Source: Bacteroidota bacterium (GTDB taxonomy: Bacteria; Bacteroidota; Bacteroidia; Bacteroidales; SKPS01). Taken from it: a stretch of 64,000 nt of DNA. Both the position numbers and the translations under genes were made by a program. Where the stretch lies: NCBI GenBank assembly GCA_022709695.1, contig JAKLII010000008.1, positions 62,001 to 126,000 of the forward strand. The letters run 5' to 3'. Under the pieces are notes generated by a model. It saw nothing but the letters and a program-made list of their open reading frames with translations, did not search any database and was not told where the DNA came from. Positions 28,310 to 36,473 of the stretch are shown here, piece by piece (the first letter of the stretch is position 1; every line of letters begins with the position of its first letter).

Positions 28310-30412
28310 TTATTCAAGGGTTAAGTTGCATGGCTCACCGGGTTTCACGGCTGCGCCCGGTTCAGGGTACTCAAGCCTTACCCTGCCGCTTCCGCTGAAT
28401 TGCACTTTTAGTTTTCTCTGTTCGAGCACCCACAGTGCGTCCCTGATGACCATGCCGCGCACATCCGGCATAGTACCTGTTGATACAGGATGCGGTGCAA
28501 GCAAAAGGAGGTCTTTTCCGGGACGGCACCCTGCCCAGTCACCACTGGAACTGTCAAGATAGGAGATCCCTGTTGATTCGAGCAGAAGCTTCTTTTCATA
28601 GCGCAAACCGGCCCCCGGATCCGGAAAGGTGAATTCACGAAAAGCAAATCCGGCCTCATGCTGCATGTCCAGGTAGCTTCCATAGATCTTGTCAGCAATG
28701 GTTTTAAAAACCGGAGCTGCAATGGCAGATCCATAGAATGCCCCTGCCGGACGGTTGATCACGACAATGCAGGAATACCTCGGGTTATCGGCCGGAAAAA
28801 ATCCGGCAAAGCTGGCCACATATTCCGGAACCCCGTACCCTTCGGTACCGCGTGCAATCCTGGCGGTGCCTGTTTTCCCCGCTATCTTGTAGATGCTGTT
28901 ACGGATGTTGGTAGCCGTGCCATGGTCTACCACCCTCACCATCATCTCGTGTGCCTGCCTTATGGTCTCCTGTGATGCGATCCGTTCGATCATCACAATG
29001 GGTTCGTTCTTCTTTACCACCTCCCCGGTTTGGGTGATATGGCTGATAAACTGCGGCTTTACCATCTTTCCGTTGTTCGCAATGGCATTGTAAAAGGTGA
29101 GCAGCTGCAGCGGGGTCAGGGTTAGTTCATACCCGATCGACATCCACGGGAGGGAGGTCTTTGACCAGGAAGGGCTTTCGGGCGTTTTGATGTAACACCT
29201 ACCCTCACCGGGAACTTCGATTCCAAGAGGTTTCCCAAGTCCCATCCGGTGAAGCCGTTCACTGAACTTTTCAGGCCTGCCGGAATATGCCTTTACGAGT
29301 GATTTGCTGATGCCCACGTTCGATGATACTTCAAAAGCCCTTCTTACCGTGATTTTGCCGGAAACACTTCTGGATGCATCTCTCATCTCATTGCCGGCGT
29401 AAAACACAACCCCTCCACCTACATCCACAGTGTCATCAAGGGAAAGATACCCGTCTTCCAGGGCTGCAACAACGGATGCCAGTTTGAAGGTAGAGCCGGG
29501 TTCATAGCTTTCTCCGATCGCATGGTTGTATTGCTCGCTGTAGCCACTGTCGTTCGGGTTTTGCTGCAGGTTGGCAATCGCCCTGACGTACCCGGTGGAC
29601 ACCTCCATCACGATCACACATCCATGATGGGCACCCGACAGCTTCAGCTGGTTCAGCAGTGCCGTTTCGGCAATGTCCTGAATGTACATGTCAATCGTTG
29701 TATGTACATCCATCCCATGCTGGGGATCCATCAGATATCCTGTGGTTACGGGGCGCCATACCCCGTTCGGAAGGCGCTTGATGAGCTGGATCCCGTCAAC
29801 GCCACTCAGCTCCTTGCTGAATGCACCCTCGATACCCACATCCAGGTCTTTTCCCTTTTTATCCCAGCCAATGGTGCGGTACGCCAGCATCTGGTACGGC
29901 ATCACACGCACATCCCGGGGTTCGGTAATCAACCCCCCCTTGAATTTTCCTTTGCGGAGAATCGGAAAATTTCGTAAAACGGTGAGCTGTTCATAACTTA
30001 CCTTCCGTTTGATCAGCATATAACGGTTGCCCTGCTGGCGCCCGTTCTTCAATAGCTGCACGTACTCTTCTGCTGTCCGGTCGTTAAACAGCCGTGCAAA
30101 TCCCCGGGCCAGCGAATCTACTTTGCCGGTAAACTCCTCGTCAGCCACATGTGGATTGGCCACGTCCATAAAAATGTCGAACACTGGAACCGAAGTGGCC
30201 ATAAGTTTTCCGTCGGCTGAATAAATGGATCCCCTGTTGGCGGGAATTGTACGGTAACGCACACTGCTGCTGTCGTCTCCCGATGCGTTAAGGGCATCAG
30301 CCTCAAAGAACTGTACGCGGATAACCTGCGCGACGATGGCAATTCCCAGGAGCAGAATCAACCCGTAAATCACATAGATCCGTACCAGCATATTTTTTCT
30401 CTGATCCTCCAC
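28310..30412 (-). CDS. ftsI: Septal penicillin-binding protein (FtsI/PBP3) with PASTA domain
   Basis: Class B transpeptidase of 700 residues that cross-links septal peptidoglycan with FtsW. One N-terminal membrane helix (about 10-31) precedes a dimerisation domain, then the transpeptidase with SxxK in GSTFKLA, SxN in SSNVGIS and KTG in AGKTGTAR. A C-terminal PASTA-like domain (MPDVRGMVIRDALWVLE) follows; such a domain is common in Bacteroidota and Gram-positive division PBPs but absent from E. coli FtsI. It lies between ftsL and murE. Confidence 0.95.
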   Translation of the reverse strand: MEDQRKNMLVRIYVIYGLILLLGIAIVAQVIRVQFFEADALNASGDDSSSVRYRTIPANRGSIYSADGKLMATSVPVFDIFMDVANPHVADEEFTGKVDSLARGFARLFNDRTAEEYVQLLKNGRQQGNRYMLIKRKVSYEQLTVLRNFPILRKGKFKGGLITEPRDVRVMPYQMLAYRTIGWDKKGKDLDVGIEGAFSKELSGVDGIQLIKRLPNGVWRPVTTGYLMDPQHGMDVHTTIDMYIQDIAETALLNQLKLSGAHHGCVIVMEVSTGYVRAIANLQQNPNDSGYSEQYNHAIGESYEPGSTFKLASVVAALEDGYLSLDDTVDVGGGVVFYAGNEMRDASRSVSGKITVRRAFEVSSNVGISKSLVKAYSGRPEKFSERLHRMGLGKPLGIEVPGEGRCYIKTPESPSWSKTSLPWMSIGYELTLTPLQLLTFYNAIANNGKMVKPQFISHITQTGEVVKKNEPIVMIERIASQETIRQAHEMMVRVVDHGTATNIRNSIYKIAGKTGTARIARGTEGYGVPEYVASFAGFFPADNPRYSCIVVINRPAGAFYGSAIAAPVFKTIADKIYGSYLDMQHEAGFAFREFTFPDPGAGLRYEKKLLLESTGISYLDSSSGDWAGCRPGKDLLLLAPHPVSTGTMPDVRGMVIRDALWVLEQRKLKVQFSGSGRVRLEYPEPGAAVKPGEPCNLTLE

Positions 30413-30423
30413 TGTGCTGCTGC

Positions 30424-30891
30424 TTACTTTTGGTTTTCGTCTTTTTTTGAAAATATCTTCACCGGGGGTATGGTGCTTTCCCTGATCCCCGTTTCACGAA
30501 GTTTTTCGCTGATCTGGGAGGGATTGCTCTGATACATCACACCTGATTTTGTGCTGATATACTGGTACCGGAGCTCTTTGAGCTCTTCCGTCAGCCGGGC
30601 CAGGTTTCTCCGGTTGCGCTCTGCAACCGAAGAATTTCCGATATAGAGGATCCCAAGTCCGGCCAGAAACAGGATGAAAGGAAGGTTTTTCACCACCTTC
30701 TCGTTGGCGAAGAGTGAGCCGTCTAGCAACTGACGGAAGCTGAAGTGGATACCTGAACTTTTTTTCTGACGGCTCCTGGTCCCTTCCGGGCGCTGCTCCG
30801 TTCTTATCCCGGAATCCTGATTGCGTGGAGCTTCCGGCTTGCGAAACCGGTTCTCCCCGACATCTTTCTGTTTTCTGTTGAAGATTCCCAT
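30424..30891 (-). CDS. ftsL: FtsL-like division protein
   Basis: A 155-residue bitopic protein: charged cytoplasmic tail (1-70), one membrane helix (about 72-86), then a coiled-coil-like periplasmic stretch (ERNRRNLARLTEELKELRYQY). This matches the FtsL layout, though sequence conservation in this family is weak. Its place between rsmH and ftsI is the normal ftsL position. The cytoplasmic tail is longer than the E. coli one, as usual in this phylum. Confidence 0.85.
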   Translation of the reverse strand: MGIFNRKQKDVGENRFRKPEAPRNQDSGIRTEQRPEGTRSRQKKSSGIHFSFRQLLDGSLFANEKVVKNLPFILFLAGLGILYIGNSSVAERNRRNLARLTEELKELRYQYISTKSGVMYQSNPSQISEKLRETGIRESTIPPVKIFSKKDENQK

Positions 30892-30893
30892 AC

Positions 30894-31787
30894 CTATATT
30901 CTTTCTGCAACCCTGAGCCTGGCACTCCGGGCCCGGTTGTTACGCGTAATTTCCTGAGCGGTGGGAACAACCGCCTTCCGGGTGATAAGCCGGAAGGGCA
31001 GCGACCTGTTCCCGTAGAAATCTGCCTCGGGTTTATCCTCGAAGTTCCCCGACCGCATGAAGTGCTTTACCAACCGGTCTTCGAGCGAGTGGTAGGCAAT
31101 CACCACCAGCCGTCCGCCGGGCTTGAGAAGTGAAGGCACCTGCAGGAGCATCTCCTTCAGGGCTTCGATTTCGTCGTTTACAGCAATGCGAAGGGCCTGA
31201 AATACCTGTGCAAGGAATTTGTGCTCCTGGCCGGATGGGGTAAAGGGTTTTACTGCCAGCACAAGGTCCCCTGTGGTGGCAATAGGTCGTTCTGCCCTGA
31301 TCCTTATAATGCTGGCAGAGAGTTTACGGGCCGATGGCAGCTCGCCGTAATTTCTGAACACAGCCTCCAGTGCCTCAACAGTGTACTCGTTTACCACCCG
31401 TGCTGCATCTGACGTCATCTGCGGATCCATCCGCATATCCAGCCGGGCATCCGTCCGGGTGGAGAAACCTCTGCGCCCTTCATCAATCTGGTGCGACGAG
31501 ATGCCAAGGTCGGCCAGAATGCCGTCCAGAGGGATGGCTTTCAGGTAACGCAGGTATTGGGTGATATACCGGAAGTTGCCGTGTACCATGGTAAGCCGGT
31601 CATCAAGGGGGGCATGGGCATGCGCCTCCGGATCCTGATCCAGTGCGATAAGCCTGCCTCCTTTCAGCGCCGACAGGATGGCACGGGAATGTCCGCCACC
31701 GCCGAAGGTGAGGTCAGCATAGGTACCCCCTTCACGAAGGGAGAGCCCTTCCAGGCTCTCTTGCAGCATTACGGGATTATGGTACAT
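30894..31787 (-). CDS. rsmH: 16S rRNA (cytosine-1402 N4) methyltransferase
   Basis: SAM-dependent methyltransferase of 297 residues that modifies C1402 in the ribosomal P site. The start is ATG 31787, giving the family N-terminus MYHNPVMLQESLEGL; the longer frame upstream lies over mraZ. The SAM site is DLTFGGGGHSRAIL; DLGISSHQID and the C-terminal VVIAYHSLEDRLVKHF are diagnostic. It overlaps the mraZ end by 11 bp. Confidence 0.96.
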   Translation of the reverse strand: MYHNPVMLQESLEGLSLREGGTYADLTFGGGGHSRAILSALKGGRLIALDQDPEAHAHAPLDDRLTMVHGNFRYITQYLRYLKAIPLDGILADLGISSHQIDEGRRGFSTRTDARLDMRMDPQMTSDAARVVNEYTVEALEAVFRNYGELPSARKLSASIIRIRAERPIATTGDLVLAVKPFTPSGQEHKFLAQVFQALRIAVNDEIEALKEMLLQVPSLLKPGGRLVVIAYHSLEDRLVKHFMRSGNFEDKPEADFYGNRSLPFRLITRKAVVPTAQEITRNNRARSARLRVAERI

Positions 31788-32259
31788 CTTGCGGGGGGGT
31801 GGCTTCGGTGTTTTGCTGCCCCATGACCTCCTCTGCCAGTTCGGCAAACCGCTCTGCACCCTCCCCGATGAACCGGTTGTAACGGTTCTTATCCCAGATC
31901 TCAATCCGGTTTACCATCGATGTGAGTACCACTTCTCTGCCTACTTCGCCAAACTGCATCAGGTCCCTGGGGATCAGTATGCGCCCCGCTGTGTCCAATT
32001 CCACCGTCTTTACACCATCCATGAAGATCCGGATGAAGTCAGCGTTCTTCTTCACAAACCGGTTCAACCGGCTTACTCCGCTGCTCTCCTTCACCCACTC
32101 GGCCATCGGATATAGCTCAAGGCACTTGTGAAAAACGCTCTTCTTCATGATAAACCCCTGCTCAATGTGCGGCGACAGCTGCTTTTTGAAAGCAACCGGA
32201 AGCATGAGCCGACCTTTTTCATCGACTCTGCATTCGTACACACCAATCAGATTTACCAT
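31777..32259 (-). CDS. mraZ: Transcriptional regulator MraZ
   Basis: First gene of the division cluster; 160 residues from ATG 32259, where the conserved MVNLIGVYECRVDEKGR begins. Two AbrB-like DNA-binding repeats are visible: DEKGRLMLPVAFKK near the N-terminus and DTAGRILIPRDLMQ in the second half. In E. coli MraZ binds GTGGG repeats spaced 10 bp apart and represses its own operon. Here GTGGTAA pairs with the same 10-bp period lie just upstream of the predicted promoter, which suggests autoregulation with a slightly changed site. Confidence 0.95.
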   Translation of the reverse strand: MVNLIGVYECRVDEKGRLMLPVAFKKQLSPHIEQGFIMKKSVFHKCLELYPMAEWVKESSGVSRLNRFVKKNADFIRIFMDGVKTVELDTAGRILIPRDLMQFGEVGREVVLTSMVNRIEIWDKNRYNRFIGEGAERFAELAEEVMGQQNTEATPPQDVP

Positions 32260-32283
32260 ACTGCAGAAGCGCCTTTCGGGGTG

Positions 32284-32291
32284 TAAAGATA
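32284..32291 (-). promoter_or_regulatory. Predicted mraZ -7 promoter element
   Basis: TATCTTTA on the minus strand, one base from TAnnTTTG, lies 24 bp before the mraZ ATG. The GTGGTAA pair is 8 bp upstream, covering where -33 contacts would fall, a sensible place for a repressor. Confidence 0.5.
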
Positions 32292-32299
32292 GATCAGAA

Positions 32300-32316
32300 T
32301 TACCACTTTTTACCAC
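32300..32316 (-). promoter_or_regulatory. MraZ-box-like repeat upstream of mraZ
   Basis: Minus strand reads GTGGTAAAAAGTGGTAA: two GTGGTAA units with a 10-bp period, the geometry of the E. coli MraZ site (GTGGG with 5-nt spacers). Assignment is by analogy. Confidence 0.6.
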
Positions 32317-32443
32317 TATTTTGTCAAATGGTTACGTTTGTGCCCGTTTTTGTTCATAACTGAGGAAAGAAGCACGTCATTTGTAAATGGATAAAAGAAA
32401 TCAACATACAATAAATCAATAAAATAGATGGAATTATAATATA

Positions 32444-32460
32444 GTGGTAAAATGTGGTAA
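32444..32460 (+). promoter_or_regulatory. Second MraZ-box-like repeat, facing the aminolipid genes
   Basis: Plus strand reads GTGGTAAAATGTGGTAA, nearly identical to the pair before mraZ and with the same 10-bp period, but oriented toward the divergent acyltransferase gene. It lies 53 bp upstream of a TACCTTTG -7 element. Confidence 0.55.
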
Positions 32461-32513
32461 CTGTTTACAGATTGTTAATAAAAAAATCGATTTTTTCTGT
32501 GGATTTAATCCTT

Positions 32514-32521
32514 TACCTTTG
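32514..32521 (+). promoter_or_regulatory. Predicted -7 element of the acyltransferase operon
   Basis: TACCTTTG matches TAnnTTTG exactly; a T-rich stretch 19 nt upstream gives TTTT in place of TTTG. The ATG at 32543 follows 21 bp later, which favours this start over the TTG at 32534. Confidence 0.5.
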
Positions 32522-32542
32522 CCATGCTGAAAATTGAGAACT

Positions 32543-33421
32543 ATGCAGGATACTGCCGGTACCACTCCTTCCCGTGAAGGGGATGGTTTGGTCATTACAC
32601 GTAAAACCATTGACATCCGCAAGGTATTTGGCAGCAAGAACCAGAAACTTGCAGCACTGATGCCCGGCTTTGTCTTCAGGTATATCCGCAGGATCATCCA
32701 TGAGGATGAGTTGAACGATTTCCTGTGGAAAAACAGGGATAAATCCGGGCTGGACTTTGTGGAGGTTGCCCTGAAGAATTTTGAGGTGCAGCTTGAGGTG
32801 CACGGTCTGGAGAACCTGCCTGCGCAGGGCAGGTGTACCGTGGTATCGAATCACCCGCTGGGAGGGCTCGATGGGATTGCTCTGATGCACATCCTTGGGA
32901 ATGTCCGAAAAGATGTGGTAACACCCGCTAACGACCTCCTGATGTTTCTTCCCAACCTCCGTAGCCTCTTTGTGCCCATCAACAAGCACGGCCGCAACAA
33001 CGAGAATATCGCACTCATCAACAGCGCTTTCGGATCCGACAACCTGATGCTGTACTTCCCTGCCGGTCTCTGCTCCAGGAAACAAAAGGGAGGCGTCATC
33101 TGTGATCTGGAGTGGAAATCGACCTTCATCAGCAAGTCAGTACGCAATCAGCGTACGGTCATCCCGGTCCACTTTAAGGGAAATAATTCACAGTTCTTCT
33201 ATAACCTTGCCAGGTTGCGCAAGTGGCTGGGTATCAAGGCTAATATCGAAATGTTCTACCTGGTGAATGAAATGTTCAAACACCGCAAACGAAAATTTGT
33301 CATCACCATCGGCACCCCAATCCCCCCATCGTTTTTCGATCGCTCAAAAAAGCCGGCTGCATGGGCCGATTGGGTGAAAAGGGAGGTGTACCGGCTTGGT
33401 AATGAACCCATTGTCGGATAA
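32543..33421 (+). CDS. Lysophospholipid-type acyltransferase (GlsA/OlsA-like)
   Basis: A 292-residue acyltransferase of the PlsC-like group often labelled putative hemolysin. Block I reads SNHPLGGLDG, so the catalytic His104 and Asp110 are five residues apart rather than the textbook four. YFPAGLCSR matches the glycerol-3-phosphate-binding block. The next gene is an OlsB/GlsB-like N-acyltransferase. In Bacteroides thetaiotaomicron the adjacent pair glsA/glsB makes glycine lipids: GlsB N-acylates, GlsA O-acylates. That is the likely role here, though the head amino acid is not readable. A TACCTTTG promoter and an MraZ-box-like repeat lie upstream. Confidence 0.82.
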   Translation: MQDTAGTTPSREGDGLVITRKTIDIRKVFGSKNQKLAALMPGFVFRYIRRIIHEDELNDFLWKNRDKSGLDFVEVALKNFEVQLEVHGLENLPAQGRCTVVSNHPLGGLDGIALMHILGNVRKDVVTPANDLLMFLPNLRSLFVPINKHGRNNENIALINSAFGSDNLMLYFPAGLCSRKQKGGVICDLEWKSTFISKSVRNQRTVIPVHFKGNNSQFFYNLARLRKWLGIKANIEMFYLVNEMFKHRKRKFVITIGTPIPPSFFDRSKKPAAWADWVKREVYRLGNEPIVG

Positions 33422-33458
33422 TCTAACCTCACATCAACGACCAAAGGAACCCTGCTAT

Positions 33459-34388
33459 ATGTTTCAGGAAATCATACAACCCATATCCCCCGGCCTCATC
33501 GAAGAGGAGCTTTCCAGGGAGGTATTTGTGAAGAATACCAACAACGGGGAAAACCAGATCTACATCATTCACGACCTGAATGCACCCAACACACTAAAGG
33601 AAATCGGGCGACTCAGGGAAATCACCTTCCGGGATGCCGGAGGGGGCACCGGCCTGCCCCTCGACCTTGATGTGTTCGATTCCGGCGAAAAACCTTTCCT
33701 GCAACTCATTGTATGGAATCCTGCTGACCGCGACATTGTAGGGGGATACCGGTTTATCCACGGACGGAATATGCGCCGCGACGCAAACGGATACCCCCTT
33801 TCTCCTACCGCTGAGATCTTCCGCTTTTCCGAAAAGTTTATACGCGATTATCTGCCGGGAACCATCGAACTCGGGCGTTCCTGGGTGCAGCCCAAGTATC
33901 AGCCTTCCAACGATTTCAGAAAAGGGATCTACTCCCTCGACAACCTGTGGGATGGCCTGGGGGGGCTGATTACCGAATATCCTGATGTGGAGTATTTCTT
34001 CGGAAAAATCACCATGTATACCTCCTTTAACGTCAGGGCCCGCGACCTGATCCTTGGGTTTATGAACCATTATTTTGCTGATGACCAGAATCTTGTATGG
34101 CCTTTTGAAGAGTTGAAAGTTTTACCTGAAACCCCTTTCGAACAGCTCAGGCACCATTTTCTCTGCGACAATTACGAGCAGGATTACAAAGCCCTGGTGA
34201 GATATGTGCGCCATTACGGGGAGCAGGTTCCCCCGCTGGTGAATGCCTACATGAATCTCACCTCTACCATGAAAACCTTCGGCACTGCCCTCAATCCCCA
34301 CTTTGGCGATGTGGAGGAGACCGGTATTCTGATCCGCATCCCCGATATCTATCCCGACAAGAAAGAACGCCACCTCAGGCAGGACTGA
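33459..34388 (+). CDS. GNAT-type N-acyltransferase (GlsB/OlsB-like)
   Basis: A 309-residue protein from ATG 33459, which has AAAGGA 10 bp upstream; longer starts overlap the previous gene. The GNAT-like core contains LREITFRDAGGGTG, a VGGYRFIHG strand and ELGRSWVQPKYQ, typical of OlsB-like enzymes that transfer a 3-hydroxyacyl group from acyl carrier protein to an amino acid. With the preceding acyltransferase it would make an ornithine- or glycine-type aminolipid for the membranes. The C-terminal third (about 235-309) extends beyond short OlsB proteins. Confidence 0.82.
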   Translation: MFQEIIQPISPGLIEEELSREVFVKNTNNGENQIYIIHDLNAPNTLKEIGRLREITFRDAGGGTGLPLDLDVFDSGEKPFLQLIVWNPADRDIVGGYRFIHGRNMRRDANGYPLSPTAEIFRFSEKFIRDYLPGTIELGRSWVQPKYQPSNDFRKGIYSLDNLWDGLGGLITEYPDVEYFFGKITMYTSFNVRARDLILGFMNHYFADDQNLVWPFEELKVLPETPFEQLRHHFLCDNYEQDYKALVRYVRHYGEQVPPLVNAYMNLTSTMKTFGTALNPHFGDVEETGILIRIPDIYPDKKERHLRQD

Positions 34389-34393
34389 TCCTG

Positions 34394-35041
34394 ATGAAAA
34401 CCCCATTGCCTCCGGTAACCATCACAGAGGAACGACAGCCGCTTAGGGCCAGGTTCGTGGTCTCGGGGAGTGGCCTGAAGCACTGTCCGAAGCCCGACAA
34501 GCCCGAACACGCCTTCATCGGACGGTCCAACGTGGGGAAATCCTCCCTGATCAACATGCTTGTTGGACAGAAAGAGCTTGCACGCACCTCATCCCAGCCC
34601 GGAAAAACCCGCCTGATCAACCATTTTCTGGTGGAAGAGAGTTGGTACCTCACCGATTTACCGGGATACGGCTATGCCAGGGTTTCCAAAACCCAGCGGG
34701 AGCAGTGGCCCGAAATGATCAGGAACTACCTCCTGAAACGGCTTAACCTCCTGAATACATTTGTGTTGCTTGATGCCCGCCTTGAGCCGCAGGCGATCGA
34801 CCTGGCCTTTATCCGGTGGATGGGATCTTCAGAACTCCCCTTTTGCCTGGTGTTCACCAAATGCGATAAACCGAGGCAGTCGGATCTGATGGCCAATGTG
34901 AACCGTTATAAATCACTGCTGCTGGAGGAGTGGGAAGAGCTGCCGCCCATGATCCTGACCTCAGCGGTCAAAGGAACGGGGAGAGAGGAACTCCTCCGTT
35001 TTATTCAGGAAGCCAACCTGGTATTTACCCTGCACCCTTAA
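34394..35041 (+). CDS. engB: Ribosome biogenesis GTPase EngB (YsxC/YihA)
   Basis: A 215-residue GTPase needed for large-subunit assembly. G1 is GRSNVGKSS, G3 DLPGYGYA, G4 TKCDK and the G5-like TSAVKGTG. Length is normal. It begins 5 bp after the aminolipid gene and probably shares its transcript. Its last 4 bp overlap gldB tail to tail. Confidence 0.96.
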   Translation: MKTPLPPVTITEERQPLRARFVVSGSGLKHCPKPDKPEHAFIGRSNVGKSSLINMLVGQKELARTSSQPGKTRLINHFLVEESWYLTDLPGYGYARVSKTQREQWPEMIRNYLLKRLNLLNTFVLLDARLEPQAIDLAFIRWMGSSELPFCLVFTKCDKPRQSDLMANVNRYKSLLLEEWEELPPMILTSAVKGTGREELLRFIQEANLVFTLHP

Positions 35042-36054
35042 CCCGGCTTGTACCCCGATTCCTGCAGGATTTTGCGGGCATCGCGCTCATCCATCAGATC
35101 CTTAATGCTTTTGTCGGGATGTTTTCGCATGTATTTGCGTACAATCTGCCACCCGAACCACCAGCCGATCCTCCCCGGTGATGCCTCGGAAAAGGCAGGG
35201 GTAAAGGGGGCATCCTTGATCAGCAGCTTGCTGTGGTTCTGGTCGGAAGCATACAGCATCCGGTTGCTGACGATGTAGGCCCATACATGTTTCTGATGCT
35301 CCATGCACCAGTCGAGCTGGGCTTCCGTAAAACGGATCTTGAGCGAATCGGGGGTAGTCGGCATCATGGCATCTATAAAATAGAGCATCTTCCCGAAAAA
35401 TACCATCTGGCCCAGCAGATCATCACCTTCCCCATCACCGCCCAGGTGTAGTAATGCCAGCTGGCGTGCATACTCCACGGGCATCATCTCCGGAAACATC
35501 CATTTTACCTTGTACTCCGGAAATCCCACCAGTTTGTAGGGCGGGAAATCACCCCCGAAAAAGAGGTCGAGGTTTACGACCGAAAGGGTGTCGTTGACCA
35601 GCACCGGTGTCTCCAGAAACATCGGGTCAACGCCCGAGTACCTGAAGAAGATCCGGTGGTTTTTTTCTTCGGGGTAGTAGTACCGGTAATGCTTCAGCAC
35701 CTGCGTGATGGCAGCTTCCTGTAATTGCAGTGGATCCCTGAGCTGTTGCCTCCGTGCATGCAGCTCGGCAAACCCCGGCTCATGGCGGTATTGCAGCATA
35801 TCGGTGATAAACAGGCTGTCGCAGGTTACCCCCGGAAACAGGGGCGCATACGCAGGGAAGATTTTCGGAAGGGTTTCGAACAGCGCTGCATCCGGTATGG
35901 CAGCAAGTGTATCCTCGAAGTAATAAAAGCCGGGGTTAACGGTAATTTTATCCGTATCGATGCGGAGGGGGTCCCTGTGGCCGCAGCTGCTGATCATAAG
36001 AGCCATCACCAGCAATGCCACGGCAGCCATAGGAGCCGAAAAGGTCTTTTTCAT
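35038..36054 (-). CDS. gldB: GldB-like lipoprotein
   Basis: A 338-residue lipoprotein from ATG 36054, where a signal peptide begins (MKKTFSAPMAAVALLVMALM) and ends in the lipobox ISSC. The body resembles GldB, first found as a gliding gene in Flavobacterium johnsoniae but present in many non-gliding Bacteroidota. Supporting blocks are FRYSGVDPMFLETPVLVNDTL-like sequence, a FPPYKLVGFPEY stretch and the C-terminal GRIGWWFGWQIVRKYM. No other gld gene is present, so motility cannot be inferred. A TACTTTTG promoter element lies 25 bp upstream. Confidence 0.82.
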   Translation of the reverse strand: MKKTFSAPMAAVALLVMALMISSCGHRDPLRIDTDKITVNPGFYYFEDTLAAIPDAALFETLPKIFPAYAPLFPGVTCDSLFITDMLQYRHEPGFAELHARRQQLRDPLQLQEAAITQVLKHYRYYYPEEKNHRIFFRYSGVDPMFLETPVLVNDTLSVVNLDLFFGGDFPPYKLVGFPEYKVKWMFPEMMPVEYARQLALLHLGGDGEGDDLLGQMVFFGKMLYFIDAMMPTTPDSLKIRFTEAQLDWCMEHQKHVWAYIVSNRMLYASDQNHSKLLIKDAPFTPAFSEASPGRIGWWFGWQIVRKYMRKHPDKSIKDLMDERDARKILQESGYKPG

Positions 36055-36079
36055 CTGAATTGCGGTATCTGAGATCCTG

Positions 36080-36087
36080 CAAAAGTA
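36080..36087 (-). promoter_or_regulatory. Predicted gldB -7 element
   Basis: TACTTTTG on the minus strand matches TAnnTTTG exactly; TTCG lies 18 nt upstream as an imperfect -33. The gldB ATG is 25 bp downstream. Confidence 0.5.
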
Positions 36088-36150
36088 GAGGATTTCCGGC
36101 ACACCCGAACCCGATGGCCTCATTGCCTGATGGCTTCTTCAACTGGAACA

Positions 36151-36246
36151 CGGATAACGCGGATAACGCTGATCTTTACCATATAAGGCATAAAAGAATA
36201 TATAAGGTTCATATAAGCTTAAATGTCTTAAATGACTTCTTAAATG
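36151..36246. repeat. Composite of short direct repeats
   Basis: Two adjacent CGGATAACG nonamers (about 36151-36168) are followed by three ATATAAG units (36181, 36200, 36211) and three TTAAATG units (36219, 36228, 36240). It is AT-rich, has no ORF and directly precedes interspersed repeat copy 2. Confidence 0.6.
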
Positions 36247-36266
36247 ATCTTATAGGTTAAAAATCA

Positions 36267-36352
36267 ACACATTTACACATTTCCATCCCGGATCGCTTCG
36301 CTCCCGGGACTTCGCTTTGCTCAGCATTTTCACATTTACACATTTACACATT
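36267..36352. repeat. Interspersed repeat, copy 2
   Basis: Same element as at 1358-1443: the 28-bp GC-rich head with core TCCCGGGA and the 31-bp CACATTTA-type tail are shared; the middle is shorter here. A short CACATTT block also precedes the head. It again ends right before a TATCTT promoter-like element. Confidence 0.75.
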
Positions 36353-36473
36353 CTATCTTCGTCTGCAATTCGAGAAGCTTTCTAAATCCTGTAGCATCGC
36401 CGTTTGGAGGTTTTTTCCGATATTTGAACCCTGAACCCCAGGGCCTGCCACGGCCCGATATTAGACACCAACC

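Larger units (their letters stand above)
36055..36473. other. Repeat-rich intergenic region between gldB and the sulfotransferase genes
   Basis: About 420 bp with no credible gene. It holds the gldB promoter, a composite of short repeats (36151-36246), interspersed repeat copy 2 and a possible promoter (TATCTTCG, 36354-36361) 112 bp before the first sulfotransferase ATG. The last 110 bp show nothing else recognisable. Confidence 0.6.

Noticed and set aside
35038-36054. Evidence for gliding motility from gldB
   Set aside because: GldB-like lipoproteins are common in non-gliding Bacteroidota and no other gld or spr gene is present here.
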